DNA of 64,000 nucleotides from contig JAEUVB010000009.1 of assembly GCA_016786845.1 (NCBI GenBank), forward strand, positions 62,001 to 126,000. Direction: 5' to 3'. The translations under genes were made by a program, and so were the position numbers. The notes beneath the pieces are model-generated. The model saw only the letters and a program-made list of their open reading frames with translations. It did not search any database and was not told the DNA's origin. Positions 52,057 through 61,704 of the stretch are shown here, piece after piece; positions within the stretch are counted from its first letter, which is position 1; the number at the start of each line of letters is the position of its first letter. This stretch comes from Chitinophagaceae bacterium (GTDB taxonomy: Bacteria > Bacteroidota > Bacteroidia > Chitinophagales > Chitinophagaceae).

Positions 52057-53574
52057 TTAATCTTCCTTTTCCGGTCTCATTTGAGGGAACAACAATACAT
52101 CTTGAATACTCAGATGATTGGTCATTAACATGGCCAGTCGATCAATGCCTATACCAATTCCTGAAGTGGGTGGCATACCATATTCTAATGCCCGTAAGAA
52201 ATCATAATCGATAAACATGGCTTCATCATCACCACGTTCCATCAGTTTGACCTGATCTTCGAATCTTTCACGCTGATCGATGGGGTCGTTCAACTCCGTA
52301 TAGGCATTGGCAATTTCCTTGCCGTTAATGATCAATTCAAATCGTTCTACCAGGCCGGGTTTGCTGCGGTGCTTTTTGGTCAAAGGACTCATCTCCACCG
52401 GATAATCGGTAATAAAAGTTGGCTGGATATAATGAGCCTCACATTTTTCACCAAATAGTTCATCGATCAATTTACCACGTCCCATACTGTCTTCCACATG
52501 AACATTCAGCTTTTTGCAAGTAGCACGTAATTCAGTCTCATCCATATTACTGATATCGATACCGGTATGTTCCTGTATGGCATCATAGATACTAATGCGT
52601 TTGTAAGGCGCTTTAAATTCGATTTGTTGATCTCCAACTGTTAACAACGATTTGCCGTTGCTGTCGAGAGCTACTTTTTCTAACAAAAGTTCTGTGGTAT
52701 CCATCATCCACAAATAATCTTTGTATGCCACATAAAATTCGAGTATGGTAAATTCCGGATTGTGGGTTCGGTCCATGCCCTCATTTCTAAAGTTGCGACT
52801 AAACTCATAGACCCATTCGAAACCTCCTACGATCAATCGTTTGAGATATAACTCATTCGCGATACGCAGGTACAAGGGGATATCCAGGGCATTATGGTGG
52901 GTCATAAATGGTCGGGCAGCAGCTCCGCCGGGAATACTTTGAAGCACCGGAGTATCTACTTCCAATGCCCCATGATAATTCAGGTATTCCCGAATACTAT
53001 TCATCATCTTCGTACGCTTGATAAACGTTTCTTTAACCCCGGGATTGACGATCAGATCGGCATAGCGCTGGCGATAACGAAACTCTGGATCCGTTACTTC
53101 ATCAAAGGCTTCACCATCCTTTTCTTTCACGATCGGTAGAGGCCGCAGCGATTTGGTGAGTAAGGTCAGTTCCTTGACATGCACAGAGGTCTCCCCTGTC
53201 TTGGTGGTAAATACATACCCTTTGACACCGATGATATCCCCTATGTCAATCAATTTCTTCCATACGACATCATATAAAGTTTTGTCTTCATCGGGGCATA
53301 TGTCATCTCGCTTAATATACAGTTGCATGCGACCAGTAGCATCTTGTATGACACAAAAATTAGCCTTGCCCATATCCCTGATGCTCATGATTCTTCCGGC
53401 TAAGCAAACATTAGCGAATTGGGGCTTGTCATCTTCACTGCGATACCCTTCTCTAATTTTCTCAGCATCTGTATTAATGGGGTAAAGCGCTGCAGGATAT
53501 GCATCAATCCCCAGTTTATTTAACTCAGCCAGTTTTTCCCGGCGTATAATTTCTTGTTCAGATAAGTGCGTCAT
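52057..53574 (-). CDS. lysS: Lysyl-tRNA synthetase
   Basis: A 505-residue class II aminoacyl-tRNA synthetase for lysine. An OB-fold anticodon-binding domain (about 55-150) precedes the catalytic domain. Motif 1 lies in the region LEVDTPVLQSIPGGAAARPF, motif 2 is FRNEGMDRTHNPEFTILEFY and motif 3 is GIGIGIDRLAMLMT near the end. Its start is 18 bp after the pheT stop on the same strand, so both are one transcript. It ends 146 bp before coaD. Confidence 0.98.
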   Translation of the reverse strand: MTHLSEQEIIRREKLAELNKLGIDAYPAALYPINTDAEKIREGYRSEDDKPQFANVCLAGRIMSIRDMGKANFCVIQDATGRMQLYIKRDDICPDEDKTLYDVVWKKLIDIGDIIGVKGYVFTTKTGETSVHVKELTLLTKSLRPLPIVKEKDGEAFDEVTDPEFRYRQRYADLIVNPGVKETFIKRTKMMNSIREYLNYHGALEVDTPVLQSIPGGAAARPFMTHHNALDIPLYLRIANELYLKRLIVGGFEWVYEFSRNFRNEGMDRTHNPEFTILEFYVAYKDYLWMMDTTELLLEKVALDSNGKSLLTVGDQQIEFKAPYKRISIYDAIQEHTGIDISNMDETELRATCKKLNVHVEDSMGRGKLIDELFGEKCEAHYIQPTFITDYPVEMSPLTKKHRSKPGLVERFELIINGKEIANAYTELNDPIDQRERFEDQVKLMERGDDEAMFIDYDFLRALEYGMPPTSGIGIGIDRLAMLMTNHLSIQDVLLFPQMRPEKED

Positions 53575-53592
53575 GTTTTTGTCGATTTTTTA

Positions 53593-55986
53593 CTAATTAC
53601 CCCGAATTACTGCTCCTAGCTTTTGTTCTAATCCGTGAATGATGTTTTTCATTTCTGCTTCTACTTCCGCGTCCGTCAAGGTGTGCTCGTCGTTATAAAA
53701 ACTGAGATTAATGGCATAAGATTTTTTATCAACTCCTAATTTTTCACTTTCAAACACATCAAACAGGTCCAGCGAATGGAGGAGTTTACTTTTAGTTTGT
53801 TTTACGGCAGCCTGTACATCCGCATACTGTGTTTTGCGATCCAAAATCAGAGCGAGATCACGATTGACCATTTGAAACTTAGCGACCGGTTTATATTTGG
53901 CCTGAGTATTTCGGTAGAAATTTTCTATTGTTTTCCATTGGAGCTCGGCATACCAAACTTCTTGTTTGATATCAAAAGTTCTTCGTTTTGATTCATCCAC
54001 ACTAAATAGTCTGCCTATCGGTTTATTCTGAAACAAAATATCCAAGCCGCTTACCGAATCACGAAATTGTATATTCATACGAGACAACAAGCCTTCCAAA
54101 ATTCCCTTAACAAAGTAGGCATCCACATTTCGTGATTTCTCGGTCCAATGGTCGGCACGATAAGAACCCGTGAAATACATTGATAGCATTTCAGTTTCCA
54201 GAAATCCATCGGCTTTCTTTTCATACACCTTACCAAATTCAAAATATTGAAGATGATGATTCTTACGATTCAGGTTATAAGCAATGGTTTCCAATCCGGA
54301 TTCAAGCATGGATGGACGCATGGTATCTAAATTGGCAGACAAGCTGTTCATCATTTTCACCAGGCGATCCTGATCTTCATAATAAGATGAATTGGTAATG
54401 GAATTCGTAAATATTTCATAACAACCTTTACCGGTCAATTTATCGGCAATGATGGATTTTATATCTTGCTGATAGCCGCTTTGCTGCGGCATGGAATAAG
54501 AGATCTTTCCGGTAAAAGGAATTTGATCCAATCCATCGATTCGCATAATTTCTTCGACCACATCCGCCAAATAGCTGATATCTGTTTTCGCAAATGGTAC
54601 TTTAACCCATATTTCTGTTTCCGTTTCTTTTTCAATAGCAAAACACAGATTGGTTAAAATACCTTTGATTTGCGATGCCGAGTAATGCTTCCCTGCCAAT
54701 TGACGAACACGATCAAAATTGACTTGAATGATTTTAGCATCAAAGGGTACAGGATAAACATCATAAACTTGAGATGCCACTTGTCCGCCGGCAATATCAC
54801 AAATCAATTGTGCAGCCCTGGTCAGCCCATAGATCACCTGACTGATGTCGGTCCCTTTTTCAAATCGAATGGCCGCATCAGTTCGCAGATGATGCCTCAT
54901 CGATGTTTTTCTGATACTATCCGGTGCAAACCATGCACTTTCCAAAAAGATAGAAGTGGTATCACCGGTGACTCCAGATTCTGCGCCTCCATAAACACCC
55001 GCAATGCACATCGGTTCTTCCGCATTGCAGATCATCAGATCTTCTTGACTCAATTTCTTTTCACTTCCATCTAACGCTTTGAATAATGTTTGATCTTCAA
55101 CCGTTTTGATGTTGATGGTTTGTCCTGAGATCTTTAACAAATCGAAAGCATGTAAAGGTTGCCCACATTCATGCAAAACGAAATTCGTGATGTCCACGAT
55201 ATTGTTAATTGGTCTTAATCCAATAGAAATTAATTTTTGTTGCAACCAATCCGGAGAATCCTTAACCTGAATATTTTTTATGCAAATACCTGCATACCGT
55301 GCACATCGCCCGGCATCTTCGATATTGATGTTTATGTTGGTTTGCTCCACAGCTTGAGGCAGTGTTACTGACGGGACACGACTGACAAAAGTTTCACCTT
55401 GATGATGACTGAAGTAGGCACAAACATCTTTCACCACCCCAAGATGACTCATGGCATCCATACGGTTTGGCGTTAGTCCGATTTCATAGATCATTTCAGC
55501 GGCCGGAATGTTAAAATAGGTGTTCGCCGGTGTGCCAAGGGGAATACTGTCTTCCAGTACCATGATGCCATCATGGCTTTCTCCTAAACTAATTTCATCT
55601 TCTGCACAGATCATTCCCTGACTCTCTTCTCCGCGAATTTTAGCTTTTTTAATTTCAAAGGGTTCACCTTTTAATGGATGAACAGTGACTCCTACCGGTG
55701 CGACCACCACCGTTTGTCCGGCAGCCACATTGGGTGCCCCGCAAACGATTTGGAGCAATTCACCGGTGCCGATATCCACTTTCGTCAAACGGAGCTTATC
55801 TGCATTCGGATGAGGAACACATTCCATGACCTTACCAATCACCAATCCCTTGAGACCTCCTTTGACAAATTCACGGGTTTCCAATTCTTCCACCTCTAAA
55901 CCTACAGAAGTTAAGATTCCTGATAGTTCCTCGGGTGAAGGTTTTAAGGGTAAATAATCACAAAGCCAATTATAAGAGATTGTCAT
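53593..55986 (-). CDS. pheT: Phenylalanyl-tRNA synthetase beta subunit
   Basis: A 797-residue PheT. It contains the N-terminal tRNA-binding (EMAP-like) domain at about residues 40-150 (VIGKVMECVPHPNADKLRLT), the B3/B4 core with DDITN-like VDITNFVLHECGQPLHAFD, the B5 region, and the C-terminal anticodon-binding (FDX-ACB) domain from about 700 on, ending near RDLALILDRKTQYADVQ. The alpha subunit is not in the window, as is common in this phylum. A -7 element sits directly upstream, at 56004-56011. Confidence 0.97.
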   Translation of the reverse strand: MTISYNWLCDYLPLKPSPEELSGILTSVGLEVEELETREFVKGGLKGLVIGKVMECVPHPNADKLRLTKVDIGTGELLQIVCGAPNVAAGQTVVVAPVGVTVHPLKGEPFEIKKAKIRGEESQGMICAEDEISLGESHDGIMVLEDSIPLGTPANTYFNIPAAEMIYEIGLTPNRMDAMSHLGVVKDVCAYFSHHQGETFVSRVPSVTLPQAVEQTNININIEDAGRCARYAGICIKNIQVKDSPDWLQQKLISIGLRPINNIVDITNFVLHECGQPLHAFDLLKISGQTINIKTVEDQTLFKALDGSEKKLSQEDLMICNAEEPMCIAGVYGGAESGVTGDTTSIFLESAWFAPDSIRKTSMRHHLRTDAAIRFEKGTDISQVIYGLTRAAQLICDIAGGQVASQVYDVYPVPFDAKIIQVNFDRVRQLAGKHYSASQIKGILTNLCFAIEKETETEIWVKVPFAKTDISYLADVVEEIMRIDGLDQIPFTGKISYSMPQQSGYQQDIKSIIADKLTGKGCYEIFTNSITNSSYYEDQDRLVKMMNSLSANLDTMRPSMLESGLETIAYNLNRKNHHLQYFEFGKVYEKKADGFLETEMLSMYFTGSYRADHWTEKSRNVDAYFVKGILEGLLSRMNIQFRDSVSGLDILFQNKPIGRLFSVDESKRRTFDIKQEVWYAELQWKTIENFYRNTQAKYKPVAKFQMVNRDLALILDRKTQYADVQAAVKQTKSKLLHSLDLFDVFESEKLGVDKKSYAINLSFYNDEHTLTDAEVEAEMKNIIHGLEQKLGAVIRGN

Positions 55987-56352
55987 GCCTGAAAATTAGG
56001 CTGCAAATATAGTATTTTAAAGCTGTGGTTGGGTACCTCCCTACCCTTCTTTTAAGCCATTTTCAAGTTGTAATGATCTAAAAATGGAATTGTCATACCA
56101 ACCATATTTTCAATTTTTTGAGTGTAAATAGTTTTGCACCTAACTTGTGCAAAAACTGAAATTCTGAGGTATAAGTTTTTGAAGTTGTGTATAAGGTAAT
56201 TTTTTAGCCAATATTTTTGTGAATAACTTTGTGGAAATAGTCTGAATGAGTATGCATAAAATATGATTCCTTGAAATCCATCATCAGAATTTTTTTGCAT
56301 CTACATTCGTCGCTACAATATTGCATTACCCTAAATTCATACTTGCATCCCC
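55987..56352. other. AT-rich intergenic region with DnaA-box-like cluster before dnaB
   Basis: This 366-bp divergent gap between pheT and dnaB has no convincing gene; an 82-codon minus-strand ORF inside it is low in complexity and probably spurious. It holds perfect TTATNCACA matches on the minus strand at 56186-56194 and 56218-56226, one-mismatch and two-mismatch copies at 56146-56154 and 56230-56238, and the 8-bp inverted repeat TTTTGCAC/GTGCAAAA (56132-56139 with 56147-56154). The pheT promoter is at its left end. Near dnaB there is only a weak TACATTCG. Confidence 0.55.
56004..56011 (-). promoter_or_regulatory. -7 promoter element of pheT-lysS
   Basis: On the minus strand this reads TATATTTG, a perfect match, followed by CAGCC. 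The same CTATATTTGCAGCC sequence precedes adk. The pheT start codon follows about 18 bases later. Confidence 0.65.
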
Positions 56353-57954
56353 ATGGCAGTTTCTAATAAAATTTCATCACGTACTAAAAAACCTGACTTA
56401 TCTCCCCTGCTTTATGGCAAAATGCCACCACAAGCACCCGATTTGGAGGGCGCCGTATTAGGTGCGATCATGCTGGAGCCTCAAAAATTGGCTGAAGTTT
56501 TGGAAATCATCCAATCTGAGGAATGTTTCTATGCCGATGCCAATCAACGGATTTACGCCTCTATTCGCCGATTATTTGACAAAGGTTCACGTATTGATTT
56601 CATGACTGTTTGTGAAGATCTGCGCAAAAATAATGAACTGGAAATGGTGGGTGGCAGTTATTATGTCACCAGTCTTACCCGCGATATTGTGAGCAGCGCC
56701 AATATCGAAGAACATGCGAGGATCGTGATGCAAAAATATATCATGCGGGAACTCATTCGAATGAGCGGGGATGTGATCAGCGATGCCTATGAAGATACGA
56801 CGGATGTGTTTGATTTATTGGATAAAGCTGAAACCAACCTGTATGAAATTACAGATAAACATCTTCGTAAGAATTTCTCCGGTATTAGTTCCATCATCAC
56901 TAAGACCATTCATGAGATCGAAGCACAGATGCAAAAGAAAGAAGACTTAACCGGTGTTCCGTCCAGTTTTACTGAGCTCGACAAAATTACTTCCGGCTGG
57001 CAACGTACCGATCTGATTATTTTGGCTGCACGTCCTGCAGTGGGTAAAACAGCCTTTGCCCTTAACCTGGTGATGAATGCTGCATTGAATAAAAATCAAC
57101 CAACCGGCGTGGCTTTCTTTTCATTGGAGATGAGTGCCGGACAATTGGTGAAAAGGATGCTTTCCGCAGTAACGGAAGTGCCTTTGGGTAAAATCACAAA
57201 AGGAAATTTGGAAGAATACGAAATGGTTCAGATCAATCAGCGTATGTCCAAACTGGCTACAGCATCTATTTTTATTGATGATCAGGCGGCCTTGAATATT
57301 TTTGAATTGAGGGCAAAATGTCGTCGACTGAAACAGAAACACAATATCGGATTGGTCATTATCGATTATTTACAATTGATGCAGGGTTCCATTGAACGAG
57401 GTGGTAACCGTGAACAAGAAATATCCAAAATATCCCGTGATTTAAAAGGGTTGGCCAAAGAGTTGGAAATACCCATCATCGCCTTGTCGCAATTGAATCG
57501 TTCCGTGGAGACCCGTAAGGAGTCCAAAATGCCGCAGTTGAGTGATTTACGTGAATCGGGAGCCATTGAACAGGATGCCGATATGGTCATGTTTTTGTAC
57601 AGACCGGAATATTACGGATTGGAACAAAATCCGCAAGGTGATGTGGTTGCAGGCGAAACATGGATCAATATTGCGAAGCACAGGAATGGTACAACAGGAG
57701 TGGTTAAGGTCGTTGCCAATTTGGAATTCCAGAAATTTTCTGACAAAATTGAAGCCGGCAACGACTATTCTTTACAAACCCAACCCTATGACTCCTCTGC
57801 AGGTATCAAAGGCCAATATCATACCCCTCCGGATTTATTGATTGATGATAAACATTTACGCCGTATTTCCAAAGCGAATGACTTCAATACGGATGATAAT
57901 GATTTTGGTCCATCACCTGCCTCGGGTGGCCCGATAGATGACGCTCCGTTTTAA
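56353..57954 (+). CDS. dnaB: Replicative DNA helicase
   Basis: A 533-residue DnaB, the hexameric 5'-3' helicase of the replication fork. The N-terminal domain (about 20-170, with PPQAPDLEGAVLGAIMLE) interacts with primase. The RecA-like ATPase domain has Walker A LAARPAVGKTAFALN (about residues 222-236) and Walker B LVIIDYLQLM, followed by IALSQLNRSVE. The length is somewhat greater than E. coli DnaB because of a polar C-terminal tail (about 475-533). There is no intein. Its 5' gap carries the DnaA-box-like cluster. Confidence 0.98.
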   Translation: MAVSNKISSRTKKPDLSPLLYGKMPPQAPDLEGAVLGAIMLEPQKLAEVLEIIQSEECFYADANQRIYASIRRLFDKGSRIDFMTVCEDLRKNNELEMVGGSYYVTSLTRDIVSSANIEEHARIVMQKYIMRELIRMSGDVISDAYEDTTDVFDLLDKAETNLYEITDKHLRKNFSGISSIITKTIHEIEAQMQKKEDLTGVPSSFTELDKITSGWQRTDLIILAARPAVGKTAFALNLVMNAALNKNQPTGVAFFSLEMSAGQLVKRMLSAVTEVPLGKITKGNLEEYEMVQINQRMSKLATASIFIDDQAALNIFELRAKCRRLKQKHNIGLVIIDYLQLMQGSIERGGNREQEISKISRDLKGLAKELEIPIIALSQLNRSVETRKESKMPQLSDLRESGAIEQDADMVMFLYRPEYYGLEQNPQGDVVAGETWINIAKHRNGTTGVVKVVANLEFQKFSDKIEAGNDYSLQTQPYDSSAGIKGQYHTPPDLLIDDKHLRRISKANDFNTDDNDFGPSPASGGPIDDAPF

Positions 57955-58016
57955 TCATACTTCAACAGTAAGTTATAGGAAAGTCGATATTATTGAAGGA
58001 TTTTAAAAATAGCAGA

Positions 58017-58024
58017 TACTTTTG
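58017..58024 (+). promoter_or_regulatory. -7 promoter element of the MBL-fold gene
   Basis: TACTTTTG, a perfect TAnnTTTG, with TTG at 57993-57995 upstream (21-bp spacing). The start codon at 58043 is 19 bases on. Confidence 0.6.
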
Positions 58025-58042
58025 TTGAGTAAACATCACGCT

Positions 58043-59020
58043 ATGAAAAAATACTTACTGATCATTTTTCTATTGTCTATCTCTCCTTCAGCATTTAATC
58101 AATCCCTTCAAAGCAGTCAAACCAAAATTCAAATCACCAATCTTTATGATGCGTTTGGAAAGTCTGCCGATTTGATCAAAGATTTTGGATTTTCTTGTAT
58201 CACAGAGTATCAAGGCAAAACAATATTATTTGATGCAGGAAGTCATGCAGATATTTTTAAATCCAACACGCAAAATCTAAACATTGACCTCAGAGATATA
58301 GATATTGTTATTGTGTCTCATGGTCACTTTGATCATTTGAATGGAATCGATTATTTGCTTGAAGTTAATCCTAATGTTAAAATATTTTTCCCATACGACA
58401 TATTCTGGGGAGCCCCTGTGCCCTTTGATGCAACAGGTCGAGAACCCGGAATAAGGGACTCTTTACCTCAGTATATGCAGTATTTCGATGGAGGAGAAAC
58501 AAAATTTTCCATTCGTCAAAGTGGAAGATTCTGGAACGCAAACATCGAATTTGTAAAAACATCAACTGAAATTTTACCCGGATTAAAAATCATAGCCAGT
58601 AACTCTCCTTATATGGGATATTTTTCATGCTATCCGGGAAAGAGTTTCGTAGACGGGCAGTTTCAAGAAATTCATGATGATTGTAAAAATACCAATTTGC
58701 CGGAGCTGTCTCTCAGTATGCAGACAGACGACGGTCAGTTGCTTATCGTAGGCTGTTCACATACCGGAGTTGAAAATATTATTCGTCAAACTCAAAAAGA
58801 AACACAAACGCCAATAAAATTAGTTTATGGCGGCTTACATATGATTCCATTTAGTCGAAATGAAATTGTTCGAATTGCGTACTTACTAAAACATGAATTG
58901 AATATTCGATATATTGCACCTGCTCATTGTACCGGGCATCTGGCATTTAAAATACTACAAGAAACATTTGGAGAACATTATCTGTTTGCCGGATTAGGAG
59001 AAACCATTGAGATAGATTAA
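58043..59020 (+). CDS. Exported MBL-fold metallo-hydrolase (COG1237-like)
   Basis: A 325-residue metallo-beta-lactamase-fold protein with an N-terminal signal peptide (about 1-19, LLIIFLLSISPSAFNQ). The metal motif is SHGHFDHLNG, near residue 100, and further ligand candidates are in VGCSHTGVEN and APAHCTGHLA. This arrangement resembles the COG1237 group, which includes proteins annotated as dihydropterin-related synthases, but export to the periplasm makes that function unlikely. The ATG at 58043 is chosen because a signal peptide starts exactly there. Its end nearly touches the convergent glycoside hydrolase gene. Confidence 0.85.
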   Translation: MKKYLLIIFLLSISPSAFNQSLQSSQTKIQITNLYDAFGKSADLIKDFGFSCITEYQGKTILFDAGSHADIFKSNTQNLNIDLRDIDIVIVSHGHFDHLNGIDYLLEVNPNVKIFFPYDIFWGAPVPFDATGREPGIRDSLPQYMQYFDGGETKFSIRQSGRFWNANIEFVKTSTEILPGLKIIASNSPYMGYFSCYPGKSFVDGQFQEIHDDCKNTNLPELSLSMQTDDGQLLIVGCSHTGVENIIRQTQKETQTPIKLVYGGLHMIPFSRNEIVRIAYLLKHELNIRYIAPAHCTGHLAFKILQETFGEHYLFAGLGETIEID

Positions 59021-59024
59021 TGAT

Positions 59025-60518
59025 TTACTCAATAACATTGCTACTTAAACTCTCATTATTTAATCGGTCTAATGCCGTTACGACATAGCTGCATGCCTGC
59101 TTACTTTCTGAACGATCGACATAAAAATAGTCATCTGTAATCGCCAATAAAAAGGACGCCTTTAAATCTGATTTGGATTGGCCTTTTGGAATCCGATAAA
59201 CGGCAAACCGTAATTTTTCTTTGGAAGGGTTATCTACGGTCCATTTAATTTTTGAAAATCCGCCCGGATCTTTGTCTATACTGACTTTGGGTGAAGATGG
59301 TGCTATGGAATCGATCCAAGGCATGGTAGGCAATAATGCCAGGGTCGGATAATTACTGTAACGCATATGATAATTGAGGCCACAAAGATCTTTTTTAAAC
59401 GCTACGGCACTATAAAATGCACTCCCTTGAATATGGCCTACGGTACGTGTATTGTTTACCTGATTTTCAATTTCCGTCATACTGTTCCAACAAGCCTTTT
59501 TGGAAGTTCCTACCTGATAAATGCCATGTCCAATATATAAATGTCTTCCATATGCATGTCGGCTCCACCACCGTATCAACTCATCATAGTCGGCAGCTTT
59601 GTGACCTTTTTCCCAATAGAGTTGTGGCAATAAATAATCGATCCAACCTTTGCGTTGCCAAAGCAATACATCGGCAAATAAATCGTCATAATTTGTTTGG
59701 CCTGCACGGGTAGCACTCCCATCGGGATCCTTATCGGAATTTCGCCATACGCCAAATGGACTAATTCCGAATTTGACCCATGACTTTTCTTCCTTAATTT
59801 TTTTACCTAAAGCCTCAATTAATTTGTTGACATTATCTCTTCGCCAATCATCCTTAACCGTAAATTGTTGACCATATCGTGTATAGGATTTTGCATCCGG
59901 AAACTCTACTTTCGCTATTCGATACGGATAAAAATAATCGTCAAAATGAACTGCATCCAAATCATAGCGTTTCACAACATCCAGTACAATTTTTATAAAA
60001 TACGCTCTCACTTCAGGAATACCCGGATCGAAATATAGTTTATCACCATATTTGACAAACCACTCCGGATGTTGAAAGGTGACATGATCCTTGGTATTCG
60101 GATTTTTTCCTGCCTCCACCAATGCACGAAATGGATTGAACCATGCATGAAATTCGATATTTCTTTTGTGAGATTCTTCAATCATAAAGCTTAGCGGATC
60201 ATAATAAGGAGAAGGAGGCTGGCCTTGCACACCACTCAAATACCGGCTCCAATTTTCATAGGGAGAATCATATAGTGCATCGGCAGCAGGTCGGATTTGT
60301 ACGATGACAGCATTCAAATGATTGGCTTTAAGCCGTTCAAGAATGTCAATAAATTCTTGTTTTTGCAGATCAGACGGCAATCCTTTTTTACTGGGCCAAT
60401 CGATATTTCCGACTGTAGCTACCCATGCTGCACGAAATTCTCTTTTGGGTGCACTCGATTGAGCCAAAACCACGATGCCATTCACTAAACATAGTAAAAT
60501 TAAAATCCCTGTTCTCAT
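59025..60518 (-). CDS. Family 10-like glycosyl hydrolase (GHL10/DUF187), exported
   Basis: A 497-residue exported protein with a signal peptide of about 20 residues. The catalytic-domain opening is REFRAAWVATVGNIDWPSK, then NHLNAVIVQIRPAADALYDS, FHAWFNPFRALVEAGK and GIPEVRAYFIKIVLDVVKRY, all typical of the GHL10/DUF187 TIM-barrel. The candidate acidic pair lies in VHFDDYFYPYRI. The start is the ATG at 60518, preceded closely by a TATCTTTA promoter element. The C-terminal 100 residues (about 400-497) form a fibronectin-III-like domain. The substrate is not known; the related YngK family is of uncertain specificity. Confidence 0.88.
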   Translation of the reverse strand: MRTGILILLCLVNGIVVLAQSSAPKREFRAAWVATVGNIDWPSKKGLPSDLQKQEFIDILERLKANHLNAVIVQIRPAADALYDSPYENWSRYLSGVQGQPPSPYYDPLSFMIEESHKRNIEFHAWFNPFRALVEAGKNPNTKDHVTFQHPEWFVKYGDKLYFDPGIPEVRAYFIKIVLDVVKRYDLDAVHFDDYFYPYRIAKVEFPDAKSYTRYGQQFTVKDDWRRDNVNKLIEALGKKIKEEKSWVKFGISPFGVWRNSDKDPDGSATRAGQTNYDDLFADVLLWQRKGWIDYLLPQLYWEKGHKAADYDELIRWWSRHAYGRHLYIGHGIYQVGTSKKACWNSMTEIENQVNNTRTVGHIQGSAFYSAVAFKKDLCGLNYHMRYSNYPTLALLPTMPWIDSIAPSSPKVSIDKDPGGFSKIKWTVDNPSKEKLRFAVYRIPKGQSKSDLKASFLLAITDDYFYVDRSESKQACSYVVTALDRLNNESLSSNVIE

Positions 60519-60523
60519 AGCGG

Positions 60524-60531
60524 TAAAGATA
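60524..60531 (-). promoter_or_regulatory. -7-like element directly before the GHL10 start
   Basis: The minus-strand sequence TATCTTTA ends only about five bases before the ATG at 60518, so the transcript would begin at or next to the start codon (leaderless or nearly so). The same spacing is seen at obgE. Confidence 0.45.
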
Positions 60532-60577
60532 TTCCCTGAAATGAGAATTATAAATCCTGTTGACTTATTTTTACCTT

Positions 60578-61690
60578 GTGCTAAGATTGCTTCATATCCT
60601 TTTGCTCCTGATGCCTCTAACGGGCTATGCACAAACCACATCTGAAAGGAATCCTATTTCCTGCCAAATTAATTATCTGGGTGGAAAGATATTGGTGCAT
60701 ACCCCCAAAATTCATCTGACGCCTCCTCGCTATTCTCAGGCATTCGAATTGAGCTACAGTCGACAAACTACGGGGGAAAAAGAATGGCACCAGCGATTTG
60801 GGTTCCCTGAAATAGCACTCAATCTTTCTGCAGCCCGGTATGGATCTGCTGAATTGGGCATGGCATTCGGATTTTACCCGTCAATCGCTTTTCCAATACT
60901 TCGATTTAAACATGCAGATTGGTATTGGAAACTCGGTGGAGGCATCGGCATGGCCACTCAATCCTGGCAGCGAACCCCTGCCTCTGATTCTATGAATAAT
61001 ATACTTGGCAGTAAAGTCAATAATTTTACCATGATTCAAACAGCCTATCGGTTCAGCTTTCAAAAACATTGGACGATACAGGCAGGCATCCATTTTTTTC
61101 ATGTTTCCAATGCCGCGGCCCGGCAGCCCAATTATGGAATCAATACTTTAGGTGTGTTTCTGGGAGCCGCATATCACCGCTCAGGTTATTCAAACACATT
61201 CATAAAAAAATCATTACCCCACCATCCCAACCCATTGAATTTAGGCTTCAGAACTTCCATTTCATTTTCTGAAGCCAAGACCGTGGATGGACCCATTTAT
61301 CCTCATTATAATTTTACACTTTTCGGGGCCAAAATGTATCGCAACAAAAGCCGAGCCATTTTGGGTGCAGATGCTACCTACAGCAGTAAAGTATATGCTT
61401 TTCTTAAAAACGGATATACCTACCCCGGTAAGGAAAGAAAATATGCTTGGCAATACTCTGTATTTGCCGGTCATGAATTTGTTTTCGGCAAAATTGGTTT
61501 GCCCCTTCAATTAGGCTATTACCTGAATCACTCTATAGGAGGTAATAAACTTTATCAAAAGCTCGGGCTCAACTATCATTTTTATCATCGTTCACATAAA
61601 GTGCTAAAAGATCTGTTTTTATTCACACAATTGAAGACCCACTATGCCAGTGCAGAATATGCCGAAATCGGTTTGGGATGCTTATTCTAA
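60578..61690 (+). CDS. Acyloxyacyl hydrolase / PagL-like outer-membrane lipid A deacylase
   Basis: A roughly 370-residue exported barrel resembling the PagL lipid A 3-O-deacylase family. The signature IHFFHVSNAAARQPNYGIN (about residues 176-194 from this start) contains the His-x-Ser pair of the catalytic triad. Strand-rich sequence throughout supports an outer-membrane barrel. There is no ATG at a suitable place: I chose GTG at 60578, which gives a plausible signal peptide (LRLLHILLLLMPLTGYAQ); a TTG at 60560 is an alternative. The usual PagL is about 150-190 residues, so this one has extra strands or a second domain in the C-terminal half. Confidence 0.8.
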   Translation: MLRLLHILLLLMPLTGYAQTTSERNPISCQINYLGGKILVHTPKIHLTPPRYSQAFELSYSRQTTGEKEWHQRFGFPEIALNLSAARYGSAELGMAFGFYPSIAFPILRFKHADWYWKLGGGIGMATQSWQRTPASDSMNNILGSKVNNFTMIQTAYRFSFQKHWTIQAGIHFFHVSNAAARQPNYGINTLGVFLGAAYHRSGYSNTFIKKSLPHHPNPLNLGFRTSISFSEAKTVDGPIYPHYNFTLFGAKMYRNKSRAILGADATYSSKVYAFLKNGYTYPGKERKYAWQYSVFAGHEFVFGKIGLPLQLGYYLNHSIGGNKLYQKLGLNYHFYHRSHKVLKDLFLFTQLKTHYASAEYAEIGLGCLF

Positions 61691-61704
61691 CTGATCTTTA
61701 CCGT

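Noticed and set aside
56052..56300. 82-codon ORF in the pheT-dnaB gap
   Set aside because: Low-complexity composition, no recognisable family, lies across the DnaA-box-like cluster and the AT-rich region.
56353..57954. Intein in DnaB
   Set aside because: DnaB is a common intein host, but here the Walker A and later motifs are uninterrupted and length fits an intact protein.
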